DNA from: CAWAQA01 sp963784065
Lineage (GTDB): Bacteria > Acidobacteriota > Vicinamibacteria > Vicinamibacterales > UBA2999
Direction of reading: 5' to 3'
Assembly: GCA_963784065.1 (NCBI GenBank)
Contig: CAWAQA010000003.1
Location: 1,240,001-1,304,000 of the forward strand
Length of the DNA: 64,000 nt
The stretch's first letter is position 1; the number at the start of each line of letters is the position of its first letter. Positions 41,984 through 51,717 of this stretch are shown piece by piece. The notes beneath the pieces are model-generated. The model had not been told where the DNA came from. It saw nothing but the letters and a program-made list of their open reading frames with translations, and did not search any database. The translations under genes and the position numbers were made by a program.

Positions 41984-43596
41984 ATGGTGAAATTGCCCAC
42001 CGTGGTACACGTGTGTCTTCAATTCTTGCGTAAAGTCTTCATTTTCGTAGCGGCGCTGTTGGCGCTTGTCTTTCCCGTCGCGGATGCCGCCGCCGAGGGG
42101 CGGCGCGCGCGACTCTCCGACGACCTCGTACAGCGGCTTCAGGCCGGTGACACCGCCGGCGACACGGTCATCGTCACCGGATCGTTCGCGCGGGTGAGTG
42201 CGGTCGCCGCGCGGTATGGGCTCACCATCCGCAAGCGGCTGAAGACCGGGGCGGTGCTCGACGTGCCGGCCGGCGCGCTCGATGCGCTGTCGCGCGACCG
42301 TGAGGTGGACCAGGTGTCGGGCAACCATCGGCTCCGCTCCCAGATGGCTGTCACAAATGCGGCGATTGGCGCCGACCAGGCGTGGGAGGGGATCGGCGGG
42401 CTGCCGGGCGTCACCGGCCGTGGAATTGGCGTGGCGATCGTCGACTCCGGCATCGCCGATGTCCCGGCGCTGCGCGGCCGCGTCGTCGCGAGCGTGGACT
42501 TCACAGATCGGCACGGGCGCGGGATCGATCGCTATGGCCACGGGACGCATGTCGCGGGCATCGTCGCGGCGGCGGGATCGCGCCACGACGACACGACCGG
42601 CGTGGCGCCGGGCGCGCATCTGATCAACCTGAAGGTGCTCGACGCGCAGGGCGAGGGTACCGCGGGCGACGTGATCGAGGCGATCGACTGGGCCGTCGAT
42701 CATCGGCGCCGCTACCGGATCCGGGTGATCAACCTGTCGCTCGGCGGGACGCCGATGCAATCGTGGCGCGATGACCCGCTGTGCCAGGCTGTGCAACGCG
42801 CGCACGATGCGGGCGTGGTCGTGGTGGCGTCGGCGGGGAATCTCGGGAAGACCGAGGACGGCACGCCGGTGATGGGCGGCGTCACCGTGCCGGGGACGTG
42901 CCCGCACGCGATCACCGTGGGCGCGCTGAACACGAAGGGGACGGCGTTCCGATCGGACGACGAAGTGGCGAGCTACAGCTCGCGGGGTCCGACGCGCTAC
43001 GACCATCTGATCAAGCCGGACCTGGTGGCGCCTGGCAACCGGATTCGCGGCCTGCTGGCGCCCGGGTCGACGCTGGCGCAGGATATACCCGGAGCTGGTG
43101 ATCGGCAGCGGCCGCGGAGCGCAGCTGCAACTGTCAGGGACGAGCATGGCGGCTGCGGTGGCCTCAGGGGCTGCGGCGCTGCTGGCTGAGGGAACAGCCT
43201 CGCCTGACGCCCCTCGCCGTTCGGGTCACGTTGCAGTACTCGGCGGAACGCTCGGCTGGCGAAGGTCTGCTCCTCGCGGGGGCAGGGCGATTGCACGCTC
43301 TGGCCGCACTTGTCACACGGCGGCAAGAGCCAGTTCTAGTCATCGGCGGCGAGGAATGGATCCCGGGGAGGATGGCGTACCTCGGCGTATCCGTAGACGG
43401 ACTCAGCAAAGCTGACCAAATCATCTGGAGTGACCAGATCATCTGGAGTGACCAGATCATCTGGAGCGACCAGATCATCTGGAGTAACGCCGAGGCCATC
43501 ATCTGGAGCGACCAGATCATCTGGAGCGACCAGATCATCTGGAGCAACGCCGAGGCCAGATCATCTGGAGCGACCAGGCTCATTGCGGGTGACTAG
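41984..43596 (+). CDS. Secreted S8 subtilisin-like protease with IIWSD repeat tail (frame-broken)
   Basis: Starts MVKLPTVVHVCLQFL with a signal segment (VFIFVAALLALVFPVADAAA), then an inhibitor-I9-like propeptide (VIVTGSFARVSAVAARYGLT). The catalytic triad is visible: Asp in GVAIVDSGIAD, His in GHGTHVAGIVAAA, Ser in LQLSGTSMAAAVASGAAALL. Shifts near 43085 and 43195 break the frame. The catalytic domain ends in AGAGRLHALAALV, followed by GEEWIPGRMAYLGVSV and a tail of tandem DQIIWS units interrupted by NAEA. The stop is at 43593-43596 depending on the last indel. It should act outside the cell or in the periplasm. Confidence 0.88.
43414..43590 (+). repeat. 18-bp tandem repeats encoding DQIIWS
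   Basis: Units of GACCAGATCATCTGGAGC/T occur four times in tandem (43414-43485), then AACGCCGAGGCC-ATCATCTGGAGC, two more units, another AACGCCGAGGCC unit and a last degenerate unit. Near identity at the DNA level shows recent expansion. The second NAEA unit contains an indel. Confidence 0.92.
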
Positions 43597-43636
43597 CGCC
43601 AATCTAGCCAATCCATTACAAGGGGAGACTGACGAC

Positions 43637-43666
43637 ATGAAGACGCTAATCATTTGGGGTGATTGA
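43637..43666 (+). CDS. Nine-residue ORF MKTLIIWGD
   Basis: ATG to TGA encodes MKTLIIWGD. A good ribosome site, AAGGGGAG, lies nine bases upstream. The last five residues repeat the IIW(S/G)D motif of the protease tail immediately upstream, although stops in every frame separate the two. It may be a true micropeptide gene, or the decayed end of a longer tail. Length and composition alone cannot decide. Confidence 0.4.
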   Translation: MKTLIIWGD

Positions 43667-43701
43667 GCCGATAATAAAGAGGCTCCGTTTTAGCCCACGA
43701 C

Positions 43702-45197
43702 ATGCCTCCTACGAAGCGCCTTTCTAGCGCCGCGTACGCTTACATTGCAGCAGTGATGGCGGCGGGATTCCTCGCCGTCGCTCACTCGCTGTTCTTGTTA
43801 GCCGTGCGACCAGTATCGTATGAATGGGTGCTTCTCGCCGCTCTGACGCTGTTGACAGGATCGTTCTCCGTAAAGGTTCCCTCAATCGCGGCACGAATTT
43901 CTGTTTCGGAAGCATTTGTGTTCGCCGCCGTCCTGCTCTATGGACCAGCGGCGGCGACCACCATCGTAGCCCTCGACAGCCTCGTGATGTCGATGTGGTT
44001 CCGGCGTGGCCAGCGTTTTGGTCTCCGCTCATTCTTTAACCTAGCTGCGGTGGCCCTTGCGATGTGGGTCGCCGCGACCACGTTTTTCTGGCTTGTAGCA
44101 AATTGAGCCAGGGAATCTTGACCAATTGTTTCCATTGGAGCGCCGCTTATGGCAACTGTTTGCCCTTGCTGCGATCTACTTTCTCCTAAACAGTTGGTTC
44201 GTTGCGGTCGCCTTGGCGTTCGACCGTCGAGACGAATGTCATCGGATTATGGTGGCAGAATTTCCCGTGGTTCAGCCTCAATTACTTCGGCGGCGTCTCC
44301 GTAGCGGCGCTGATGGTTTCGTATTCCCGTTCCGTAGACCTCAGCGCGATTGGCATCATTCTTCCGCTTCTACTGATCTCCTACTTGACGTATCGGACGT
44401 CTCTAGGGCGGCTCGAAGACGCCACCCGCCATGTGGACCAAGTCAACGCGCTGTACATGTCTACCATCGAGACGTTGGCGATGGCTGTCGATGCGAAAGA
44501 CCAAATCACCCATGGTCACATTCGCCGTGTGCAGGTCTACACGGTAGAACTGGCGAAACGGCTGGGCGTGAGTGATAAGCAACAACTCCAAGCAATCGCG
44601 GCGGCGGCGCTGCTGCACGACATGGGAAAGCTTGCAATTCCCGAACACATACTCAATAAGCCTGGAAAGCTCACCGCTGCTGAGTTCGACAAGATGAAAC
44701 GCCACGCCGATATCGGCGCGGATCTGCTCTCGTCGATCAAGTTTCCGTATCCCGTGGTTCCGATCGTCCGGCATCACCATGAGTTCTGGAACGGAGGCGG
44801 TTATCCTTCAGGAATTTGTGGGACCGATATTCCGTTGGGCGCACGAATACTTTCAGTGGTCGATTGTTTCGATGCGCTAACTTCGGACCGCCCATATCGA
44901 CCACGGCTAACGAACGATGAAGCGTTCGACATCCTTCGCGAACGACGCGGCACGATGTATGACCCGCTCATCGTCGACACGTTTATTGCTGCACATTCAG
45001 AGATTGCGCCGGCAGCGGTTAATGCCGGGCAGGAAGCCCGAAGTCTCATGAACGTGGCGGGCTTAAATGTCACAGATGACGAACCGGTTCTGACGCGCAT
45101 TCGATCTAACGCTTCTGAGGCTGCGTTGCTAAACGAGTTCGACCGGCGCCTTGCAAGCACTGAAGAAGTCCGAGAGACGATGGAACTCGCGTCGTAA
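43702..45197 (+). CDS. Membrane-anchored HD-GYP phosphodiesterase (frame-broken)
   Basis: About seven hydrophobic segments form an N-terminal sensor (AYIAAVMAAGFLAVAHSLFL, VLLAALTLLTGSFSV, AFVFAAVLLYGPAAATTIVA, LWQLFALAAIYFLLNSWFVA). Shifts near 44105 and 44215 split it. The HD-GYP domain is complete: VDAKDQITHGHIRRVQVYTV, LLHDMGKLAIPEHILNKPG, RHADIGADLL, VRHHHEFWNGGGYPSGICG and LGARILSVVDCFDALTSDRP. It should hydrolyse cyclic di-GMP. It ends LASTEEVRETMELAS at TAA 45195, followed in the same frame by a GAF domain. Base composition is lower in GC than most of the window. Confidence 0.87.
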
Positions 45198-45632
45198 TTC
45201 CTCCGTCAGTTGACTCCTGCGACGGTCTACGCGTTCTTTCGCTCCAACACGCAACTTGATGCGTTGACGTGCGACTGCGCTGTCGGCGATGACCATCGGC
45301 TGTTGGAGGGGTTGACAATTCCCCTGGGTGAGCGCGTGACGGGTTGGTCGGGCGCAAATCGCCGAACATCCCTTAACTCTCACGCGACGTTGGATCTAGG
45401 GCGATTGGCAGACGCCTGCAAACCTTCTCTCCAGAGTACTCTGAGCACGCCAATTATTCGCGGTGAGCAGCTCGTTGGGGTTCTGACCGTGTACTCTCCG
45501 CGAGAGAACGCGTTTTCGGAGACGCACCGCTATGCACTTGAGTACGTTGGCAGCGTCGCTCTCAAGCAAATTCGCCGCGCTCGACAGGCCCATGACGAAG
45601 ACATTGGTCGCTTTTCCACGCTCGCGGACTAA
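45198..45632 (+). CDS. GAF domain, in frame after the HD-GYP stop codon
   Basis: The frame continues after TAA as FLRQLTPATVYAFFRSNTQL, then ERVTGWSGANRRTSLNSHA and STLSTPIIRGEQLVGVLTVY, a GAF fold, ending GRFSTLAD. No ribosome site precedes the first possible start (TTG 45210). The likeliest reading is one HD-GYP-GAF protein interrupted by a nonsense change or error; separate translation is less likely. Confidence 0.6.
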   Translation, partial: FLRQLTPATVYAFFRSNTQLDALTCDCAVGDDHRLLEGLTIPLGERVTGWSGANRRTSLNSHATLDLGRLADACKPSLQSTLSTPIIRGEQLVGVLTVYSPRENAFSETHRYALEYVGSVALKQIRRARQAHDEDIGRFSTLAD

Positions 45633-45661
45633 GAGGTAGAGCTTTCGATGTGAGGTTAGCG

Positions 45662-48400
45662 ATGGCATTAAATTACCAGGAAGCTGACCGACTCTTTCGC
45701 AAAGGTGACTTCTCTGAACTGGTGCGACTGGCAGGATCGAAGGGGAGCGTCGAACTTGAGTCCGAGCCACGAGTCAGAGTAATCATCGCCCATGCCTTCG
45801 CGGTCACGGGAAATCTCAAAGCGGCAACAGATCTTGCAACCCTCGACACATCTCCACAGTCTCCTGCTGCGGTACGCGCGCGAGCTCAATCGGTGCTCGG
45901 TATCGTAAGTCAGATGTGCGGAGATGTAGATTCCGCACGAAACCGCTTCCATCTAGCGATTCGCCACGCTCAAGACTCAAAGGATCCCGAACGCATTGCG
46001 TGGGCACACTTGCATCTCTACCGCCTTCTCGTCGAGGGGCACCCCATGGATGCGTTGAGTGCGATGCTCCCGGAAGTACGGAGGGTCGTTACGCGTGCCG
46101 GTGACGCACAGGTCAGCGCCTATCTTCATGCGAGCGTGTCAGTACTTGAAGGGCAAACTGGACGCCTGAGTGAGGCTTTGAGGCATTGTGATATAGCCGA
46201 CTCGCTGTTGCGCCTTGCGCCGAATACGTGGCTCAGCGGCAACGTGTTCCTTATTCGAGCGTGCATCGCATGCTTGGGGTGCCACTTCGACCTTGCGGCG
46301 GAGTGTATTGCTGCAGCACGCGAACTGACTGCAAAGAGCGGTCATATTTTTGGAATGGCATCATGGGAAGCGAACCTCGGCCACGTTGAGGCCCTGCGCG
46401 GCCGATTCGAGAAGGCTCACGCTGCATTTCGCCACGTCCTAGGGACTACTGGAAGATCCGCTTTCGCCGTTCTCGCAGCATCGGAAAGCTTCGCAAGACT
46501 ATGCCTCTCCATTGGAGACCTTGAAGAATGCCAGCAGGCGTTAGACCGTATCGAGGATGAGAGTAACAGACGCGAGGGGCTGCGGTCTGTTTATCATGTT
46601 CGTTGGGCCGGTATCACGAATGCGCGCCTGCTCCTTAAACGTGGGAAACCGGACGCTGCGCTAGTTGCCCTTGAGCAGTTGGAGGAACAATCTAAGTCCA
46701 TTCGTGATTTACCTTTTCTGGCTGCAATAAATTTGACGGCGGCCGTTGCGCTCTCGCGAATCAATCAGCCTAGCCTCGCCGCGCGGCGCTTCCTTACGTG
46801 CGACCGTCTTGAGGTCACCTCCAATCGGGAACTCCAACCGCAGTACTATTACGCCGCTGGAATGGCTATCGGCGCAAAGAATACTGCCTTAATGGACCTG
46901 ATGAGGAATCGCGCTCTCAGAATATGGTCGGAACAAGGCGTCGTTTCGGTGCAGATGGAAATGGAAGACCCATCCAGCCATCTACAAGACAGCGACGCAC
47001 GGGAGCGCCAGGGAAGCTCGAAAGATGTCGTTCAGCGCACCTCCACTATCGTCAACTCGCTAGCGGCTGCGTTCGACGTAGCCTATAGTCCGCGGCTACT
47101 CGGCATCGAGATGTTGGAAACGATCAAGGCCCTCCGCTGTGGACGCGATGCCAAGATCATCGAAAGCCGTGCAGACGCCCCGTCGAGAACCTCAAGTGAT
47201 GCGGCCTTTCTTGTTCCTCTCGGCGTCCATGAACGCAAGAACTTGACCTTGGTTTCTGAAGCCCCGGAGCATCCTGCTGAGGCCGTGCTACTTGCCGACG
47301 TCCTCCGCATCGGCCGCGCGGCGATCGCGCTCGAGAAGGCGCGGCAGGAAGAGCGCAGCCGCGCCGCGCTCTGGCCGGCCAGCCCCGCCGAGGAGCAGGG
47401 CGGCGCCCTCTTCCTCGCCGAGGACATGCAGACACTCCTCGCCACGGCGCGCCGCATCGCGCCGACGGGCGTGCCGGTGCTCATCACCGGCGAGACGGGC
47501 ACCGGCAAGGAGGTGCTCGCGCGCATGATTCACGCCTACTCCACGCGCCGCGAGAAGACCTTCCTCCCCTTCAACTGCAGCGCCACGCCCAAGGAGATGC
47601 TCGACTCGCAGCTCTTCGGCCACCGCCGCGGGTCCTTCACCGGCGCCAGCGAACACTTCTCCGGCATCATCCGCGCCGCCGCCGGCGGCACCTTGTTCCT
47701 CGACGAGATTGGCGAAACGACGCTCGACGTCCAGCCCAAGCTCCTCCGCTTCCTCGAATCGAGCGAGGTCCACCCGATCGGCGAGGTGCAGCCGGTCAAG
47801 GTCGATGTCCGCATCATCGCCGCCACCAACGCCGACCTCGATGCCCTGCTCGCCAGCGGCCGCTTCCGCGAAGACCTCTTCTATCGCCTGAACATCGTCA
47901 AGCTTCACGTGCCGCCGCTGCGCGAGCGCCGCGTCGAAATCCCCGCGCTCGCGCACCACTACCTGCACAAGCACGCGCACGAATGCGGCAAGGGCGACCT
48001 CCGCCTCGCCGAAGAGACGATGGAGTATCTGGTGTTGTACCGCTGGCCAGGAAACGTGCGGCAGCTGGCCAACGAGATGCGCCGCCTCGCCGCCCTCGCC
48101 GAACCGGGCGCGGTCATGATGCCGGAACACCTGTCGGCCGATATCGCGGCATCGCGGCGGACGGTTCCAGCCTCGCAGCGCGTGCTCGACGCCACCGAGC
48201 TCGTCGTCCGGCTGGACCAGCCGATGGCGGCGGCGGTGCAACACCTCGAGCGGGCGATGCTGCAGTACGCCCTGGCGCAGTGCAACGGACGCATGGAGGA
48301 CACCGCGGCCATGCTCGGCCTCTCCCGCAAGGGGCTGTACCTGAAACGCCAACGCTTCGGCCTCGAGCCGCCGGGAAACCGCCCCATCGAGGTCGCGTAG
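45662..48400 (+). CDS. TPR-sensor sigma-54-dependent transcriptional activator
   Basis: About 912 residues, intact. Residues 1-430 are helical TPR-like repeats (AHAFAVTGNLKAATDLA, ANLGHVEALRGRFEKAHAAF, ARLLLKRGKPDAALVALEQL). Residues 430-560 look like a degenerate GAF region. The AAA+ domain has Walker A TGETGTGKEVLARM, the loop GSFTGA (Ser for Ala at position 2), Walker B GGTLFLDEIGE and FREDLFYRLNIV. A Fis-type HTH closes it (MEDTAAMLGLSRKGLYLKRQ). No receiver domain is present, so it responds to a ligand or partner protein. GC content jumps near 47290, just before the AAA+ domain. Confidence 0.9.
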   Translation: MALNYQEADRLFRKGDFSELVRLAGSKGSVELESEPRVRVIIAHAFAVTGNLKAATDLATLDTSPQSPAAVRARAQSVLGIVSQMCGDVDSARNRFHLAIRHAQDSKDPERIAWAHLHLYRLLVEGHPMDALSAMLPEVRRVVTRAGDAQVSAYLHASVSVLEGQTGRLSEALRHCDIADSLLRLAPNTWLSGNVFLIRACIACLGCHFDLAAECIAAARELTAKSGHIFGMASWEANLGHVEALRGRFEKAHAAFRHVLGTTGRSAFAVLAASESFARLCLSIGDLEECQQALDRIEDESNRREGLRSVYHVRWAGITNARLLLKRGKPDAALVALEQLEEQSKSIRDLPFLAAINLTAAVALSRINQPSLAARRFLTCDRLEVTSNRELQPQYYYAAGMAIGAKNTALMDLMRNRALRIWSEQGVVSVQMEMEDPSSHLQDSDARERQGSSKDVVQRTSTIVNSLAAAFDVAYSPRLLGIEMLETIKALRCGRDAKIIESRADAPSRTSSDAAFLVPLGVHERKNLTLVSEAPEHPAEAVLLADVLRIGRAAIALEKARQEERSRAALWPASPAEEQGGALFLAEDMQTLLATARRIAPTGVPVLITGETGTGKEVLARMIHAYSTRREKTFLPFNCSATPKEMLDSQLFGHRRGSFTGASEHFSGIIRAAAGGTLFLDEIGETTLDVQPKLLRFLESSEVHPIGEVQPVKVDVRIIAATNADLDALLASGRFREDLFYRLNIVKLHVPPLRERRVEIPALAHHYLHKHAHECGKGDLRLAEETMEYLVLYRWPGNVRQLANEMRRLAALAEPGAVMMPEHLSADIAASRRTVPASQRVLDATELVVRLDQPMAAAVQHLERAMLQYALAQCNGRMEDTAAMLGLSRKGLYLKRQRFGLEPPGNRPIEVA

Positions 48401-48433
48401 CGCAGGGTGGCGGGGAAAACGCGGACGCCGACG

Positions 48434-48595
48434 CGGACCGGAGAGGTCCGGACCATCTCTACGTAGAACCTCTGCGCAACCTCCAGCCTCTGTGTCTCCG
48501 TGTCTGTGGTTCGTCTGGGGATGCAGATGTAGTGGCCATCCCTCAGATCGGCCAGGCCGACCTCAAGGCCGGCCTCTACGAACGCCAACTTCGGG
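48434..48595. repeat. GGTCCGGACC, CACAGAG-type and GGCCGACC repeats
   Basis: This spacer between convergent genes holds GGAGAGGTCCGGACC, then the word CCTCTGTGTCTCCGTGTCTG followed by TGGTTC (complement of the ACCACAGAGACGGAG element at 56050), and CAGGCCGACCTCAAGGCCGG then CCTCTACG of the 9260 family. No gene is seen. Confidence 0.65.
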
Positions 48596-48602
48596 TTCGG
48601 GC

Positions 48603-49621
48603 TCAGGAAGGCTTCCTCACGATCCCGCCGTAAAACGACGGCAGCCGCACGTCGCGCATCGTGCGCAGGCCGGGGGCCGCGGCCAGCGCGGCGGGAATGG
48701 AATTCACCGCGATCGACGCCGTCGCGATGTCGCCGGGCACGCCGCCCTCGACTCGCGAGTGGATCCGCGGGGAACCCTCGATCGTCACCGAGTCGTACGA
48801 CTCCGGCGCGCCGAGGTAGGCCTCCATGTGCAGCTTGATGCGCGGCTCACCGTCCACATACCCGATGCCTTCCTGGACGATGCCCGATACGTAGCCGGCG
48901 TCCACGGCGAGCAGTTCGCTTTGCACGGTGCCGTCGGCCACCACCGGCTTGATGTCGTCGGTGACCCGATCGAGCTTCCAGCCGAGCGCGTCGGCGATCA
49001 TCTGGATCGATTCGGCAAACCCCACGTGACGCACGGTGCCCTCGGCGACCTTGCGCCGGAACTGCTCCAGCGTGAGGCCGGCGCCGATCTTCTGCTGGAA
49101 CGTGCAGCCGCCGGACCCGAGCATCCTGGACGCGGTGGACCTCCACGCTGTCCACCCGCTCGCACACCGCCGTGAGGGCGATCGGCAGCGCGTCCATCGC
49201 GAAGCCCGGGTTGACGCCGGTACCGAGAATCGCCACCTTGGCCTTGCGCGCTGCTTCGTCGAGCCGCTTGGCCAGCCGGCGGTTGTGCGGGGCCGGGTAC
49301 GCCGCCTCCTCCGTGGTGGTGACGATCGGCACGCGCCGCTTCAGCACCTCCTCGAACTGCGAGCACGACGTCCTTCAGCGAAGAGCTGGTGCAGAGCACG
49401 GCGACATCGGGCTGGCTGGCCCTGATCGTCTTGCCGATGTCCGAGGTCACCTTGACGCGAACCCGGCGCCCAAGCTCGACGACGTCCCCGACATCCTTTC
49501 CGACCTTGTGCGGATCGGTATCCACGGCACCGACGATCTGAAATCCCTTCCGGGAAGCCACCTGTCTGGCCACAGCCGCACCAATCGGGCCGAGTCCGAT
49601 GTGCATCACACGAATCGTCAT
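48603..49621 (-). CDS. DapB/diaminopentanoate dehydrogenase-like NAD(P)-binding protein (frame-broken)
   Basis: Starts MTIRVMHIGLGPIGAAVARQ, a Rossmann GxGxxG, then GAVDTDPHKVGKDVGDVVEL. Shifts near 49365 and 49125 lead to VPIVTTTEEAAYPAPHNRRL, ILGTGVNPGFAMDALPIAL and FQQKIGAGLTLEQFRRKVAE, ending LRTMRDVRLPSFYGGIVRKP. The fold and GTGVNPGF motif match 2,4-diaminopentanoate dehydrogenase and dihydrodipicolinate reductase relatives. The corrected length is about 339 residues. No ord or lysine pathway neighbours are present, so the substrate is open. Confidence 0.8.
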
Positions 49622-49715
49622 CGACAGCACTCCGTCAAACGAGGCTCCCGGCCATGCCCTCGGGCCTGGAGCCAAACGCCTGATTATAGGTGGTGTAACA
49701 TCCGCCGCTGTGCTC

Positions 49716-51717
49716 ATGCGCACACGCACTTCGGCGCTGACGTGCGCTCTCGGCCTCTTGTGTCTTATCAATGCCGGTTCCGTGCGCGGCCAGGCGCCTG
49801 CCGGCACGCACGGAGTGCAAACATTCGATCAGCCGCACGAAGGCGCGCGCTCGGCGCAGAACGCCAGCTACACCATCGACGTGCGGCTCGACCATCCCAA
49901 CCGGACGCTCCACGGCCGCGAAAGCATCCGGTGGCGCAACATCAGCGACCGGCCCACGTCGGAGCTGCAGTTTCATCTGTACTGGAACGCCTGGCGCGAC
50001 GCGCAGCTCCACCTGGCTCCGCGAGCGCCGCCTGGCCGGCACGACGAACGCGACCCGGGACGACGCCTGGGGATGGACCGAAGTCACCGCAACGGGACTG
50101 AAGCAGCCCGACGGCTCGCTGCTCGACCTGACGCCGCAGCAACGGTTCATCGCCCCCGACGACGGGAACGCGGCGGACCGGACGGTGATGGCCGTCACGC
50201 TGCCACGCGACGTCGCGCCGTACGAGACGGTGGAGATCGTGCTCGACTGGCGCGCCAGGGTCCCGCGCACCTTCGCGCGAACGGGATACATCGCCGACTA
50301 CTACTTCATCGCGCAGTGGTTCCCGAAGCTCGGCGTGCTCGAGGACCGCGGGTGGAACACGCATCAGTTTCACTCGGCCACCGAGTTCTACTCCGACTAC
50401 GGCTCGTACGACGTGCGCATCACGGTGCCTCGCGGGTTCGTCGTCGGCGCCTCGGGATTCGAGGCTCAGCGGATCGACAACCCCGACGGGACGACGACCC
50501 ACCGCTATCGGGTGGACGACGTTCACGATTTCGCGTGGACGACGAGCCCGCGCTTTCTCGACGTGCGGCGGACGTTCGAGCACCCGACGCTGCCGCGCAC
50601 GGAGATGCGGCTGCTGCTGCAGCCGGAGCACCGCGGGCAGGAAGAACGCCATTTCGCGGCCACGGCCGCCACGCTGCGATATTACGGTGAGTGGTTTGGC
50701 GCCTATCCGTACGGCTACATCACGATCGTCGATCCCGCGTACCAGAGCGGCAGCGGCGGCATGGAGTATCCGACGCTCTTCACCGCCGGCAGCCGCTGGA
50801 TCGCGCCACGGGAGGTGACGCAGCCCGAGTCGGTGACGATTCACGAGGCGGGGCATCAGTGGTGGTACGGAATGGTCGGCAGCAACGAGTTCGAGCACGC
50901 GTGGATGGACGAGGGGCTCAACACCTTCTCCACGGCGCGGGCGATCGAAGAGGCGTTCGAGCCGAACTACCTCGCGCTGCGCTACTTCGGCGGCTTCATT
51001 CCGTGGGTGTTCCGCGACATCCGCCTGTCGCGCGTCGACAACGATCGGCTGACCGGCTACCGCGACAACGCGGAGGCCGACGTGCCGTCCACCGCGACGT
51101 TCCGCTATTGGCCCGGCACGGCGACCTACATCACATACAACAAGACGGCGCTGTGGCTGCACACGCTGGAGCGCCACCTCGGGTGGCCGGTGCTGCAGCG
51201 GATTCTGTCCACGTACTTCGAGCGATGGAAGTTCCGCCATCCGCAGCCCGCCGATTTCTTCGCCGTCGTGAACGAGGTCAGCGGCCGGGACATGACGTGG
51301 TTCTTCGACCAGGTCTATCGCAGCTCCAACGTGTTCGACTACGGGATCCAGGAACTGAGGAGCGCAGGGGAAAGCGCGCCGAAGCCTGGAGAATCGGCAG
51401 GTTATCGCACGACCGTCGTCGTGCGGCGATTCGGCGAGGCCACGTTTCCGGTGGACGTCGTCACCACGTTCGCGAACGGCGAGCAGGCGCGCGAGCATGG
51501 AATGGCCTCGAGCGGCGCGTGACCTTCACCTACGACCGGCCGGTCGCGCGCGGTGTCGGCACAAGTCGATCCCGAGCGTGTGCTGCTGCTCGACGTCAAC
51601 TACACGAACAACAGCCGCACGCTCCAGCCGCGCGCCGGTGAGGCCGGCCTCAAGTGGGGCCTCAAGTGGATGACGTGGCTGCAGGAGCTCATGCTCAGCT
51701 ATGCGTTCTTCGTATGA
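49716..51717 (+). CDS. M1-family aminopeptidase, exported (frame-broken)
   Basis: Starts MRTRTSALTCALGLLCLINA, a signal peptide. After YTIDVRLDHPNRTLHGRESI a shift near 50020 leads to the main frame. The active site has GGMEYPTLF, then HEAGHQWWYGMVGSNEFEHA with WMDEG: HExxH-x18-E zinc binding. It ends, after shifts near 51500 and 51555, in LLLDVNYTNNSRTLQPRAG and MLSYAFFV. It should trim peptides in the periplasm. Its TGA overlaps the ATG of the next gene. Confidence 0.9.

Noticed and set aside
43414..43590. CRISPR-like array
   Set aside because: Repeats are 18 bp without unique spacers and encode DQIIWS in frame with the protease.
49942..51498. 518-codon minus-strand frame across the M1 peptidase
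   Set aside because: Shadow of a gene with an intact HExxH zinc site.
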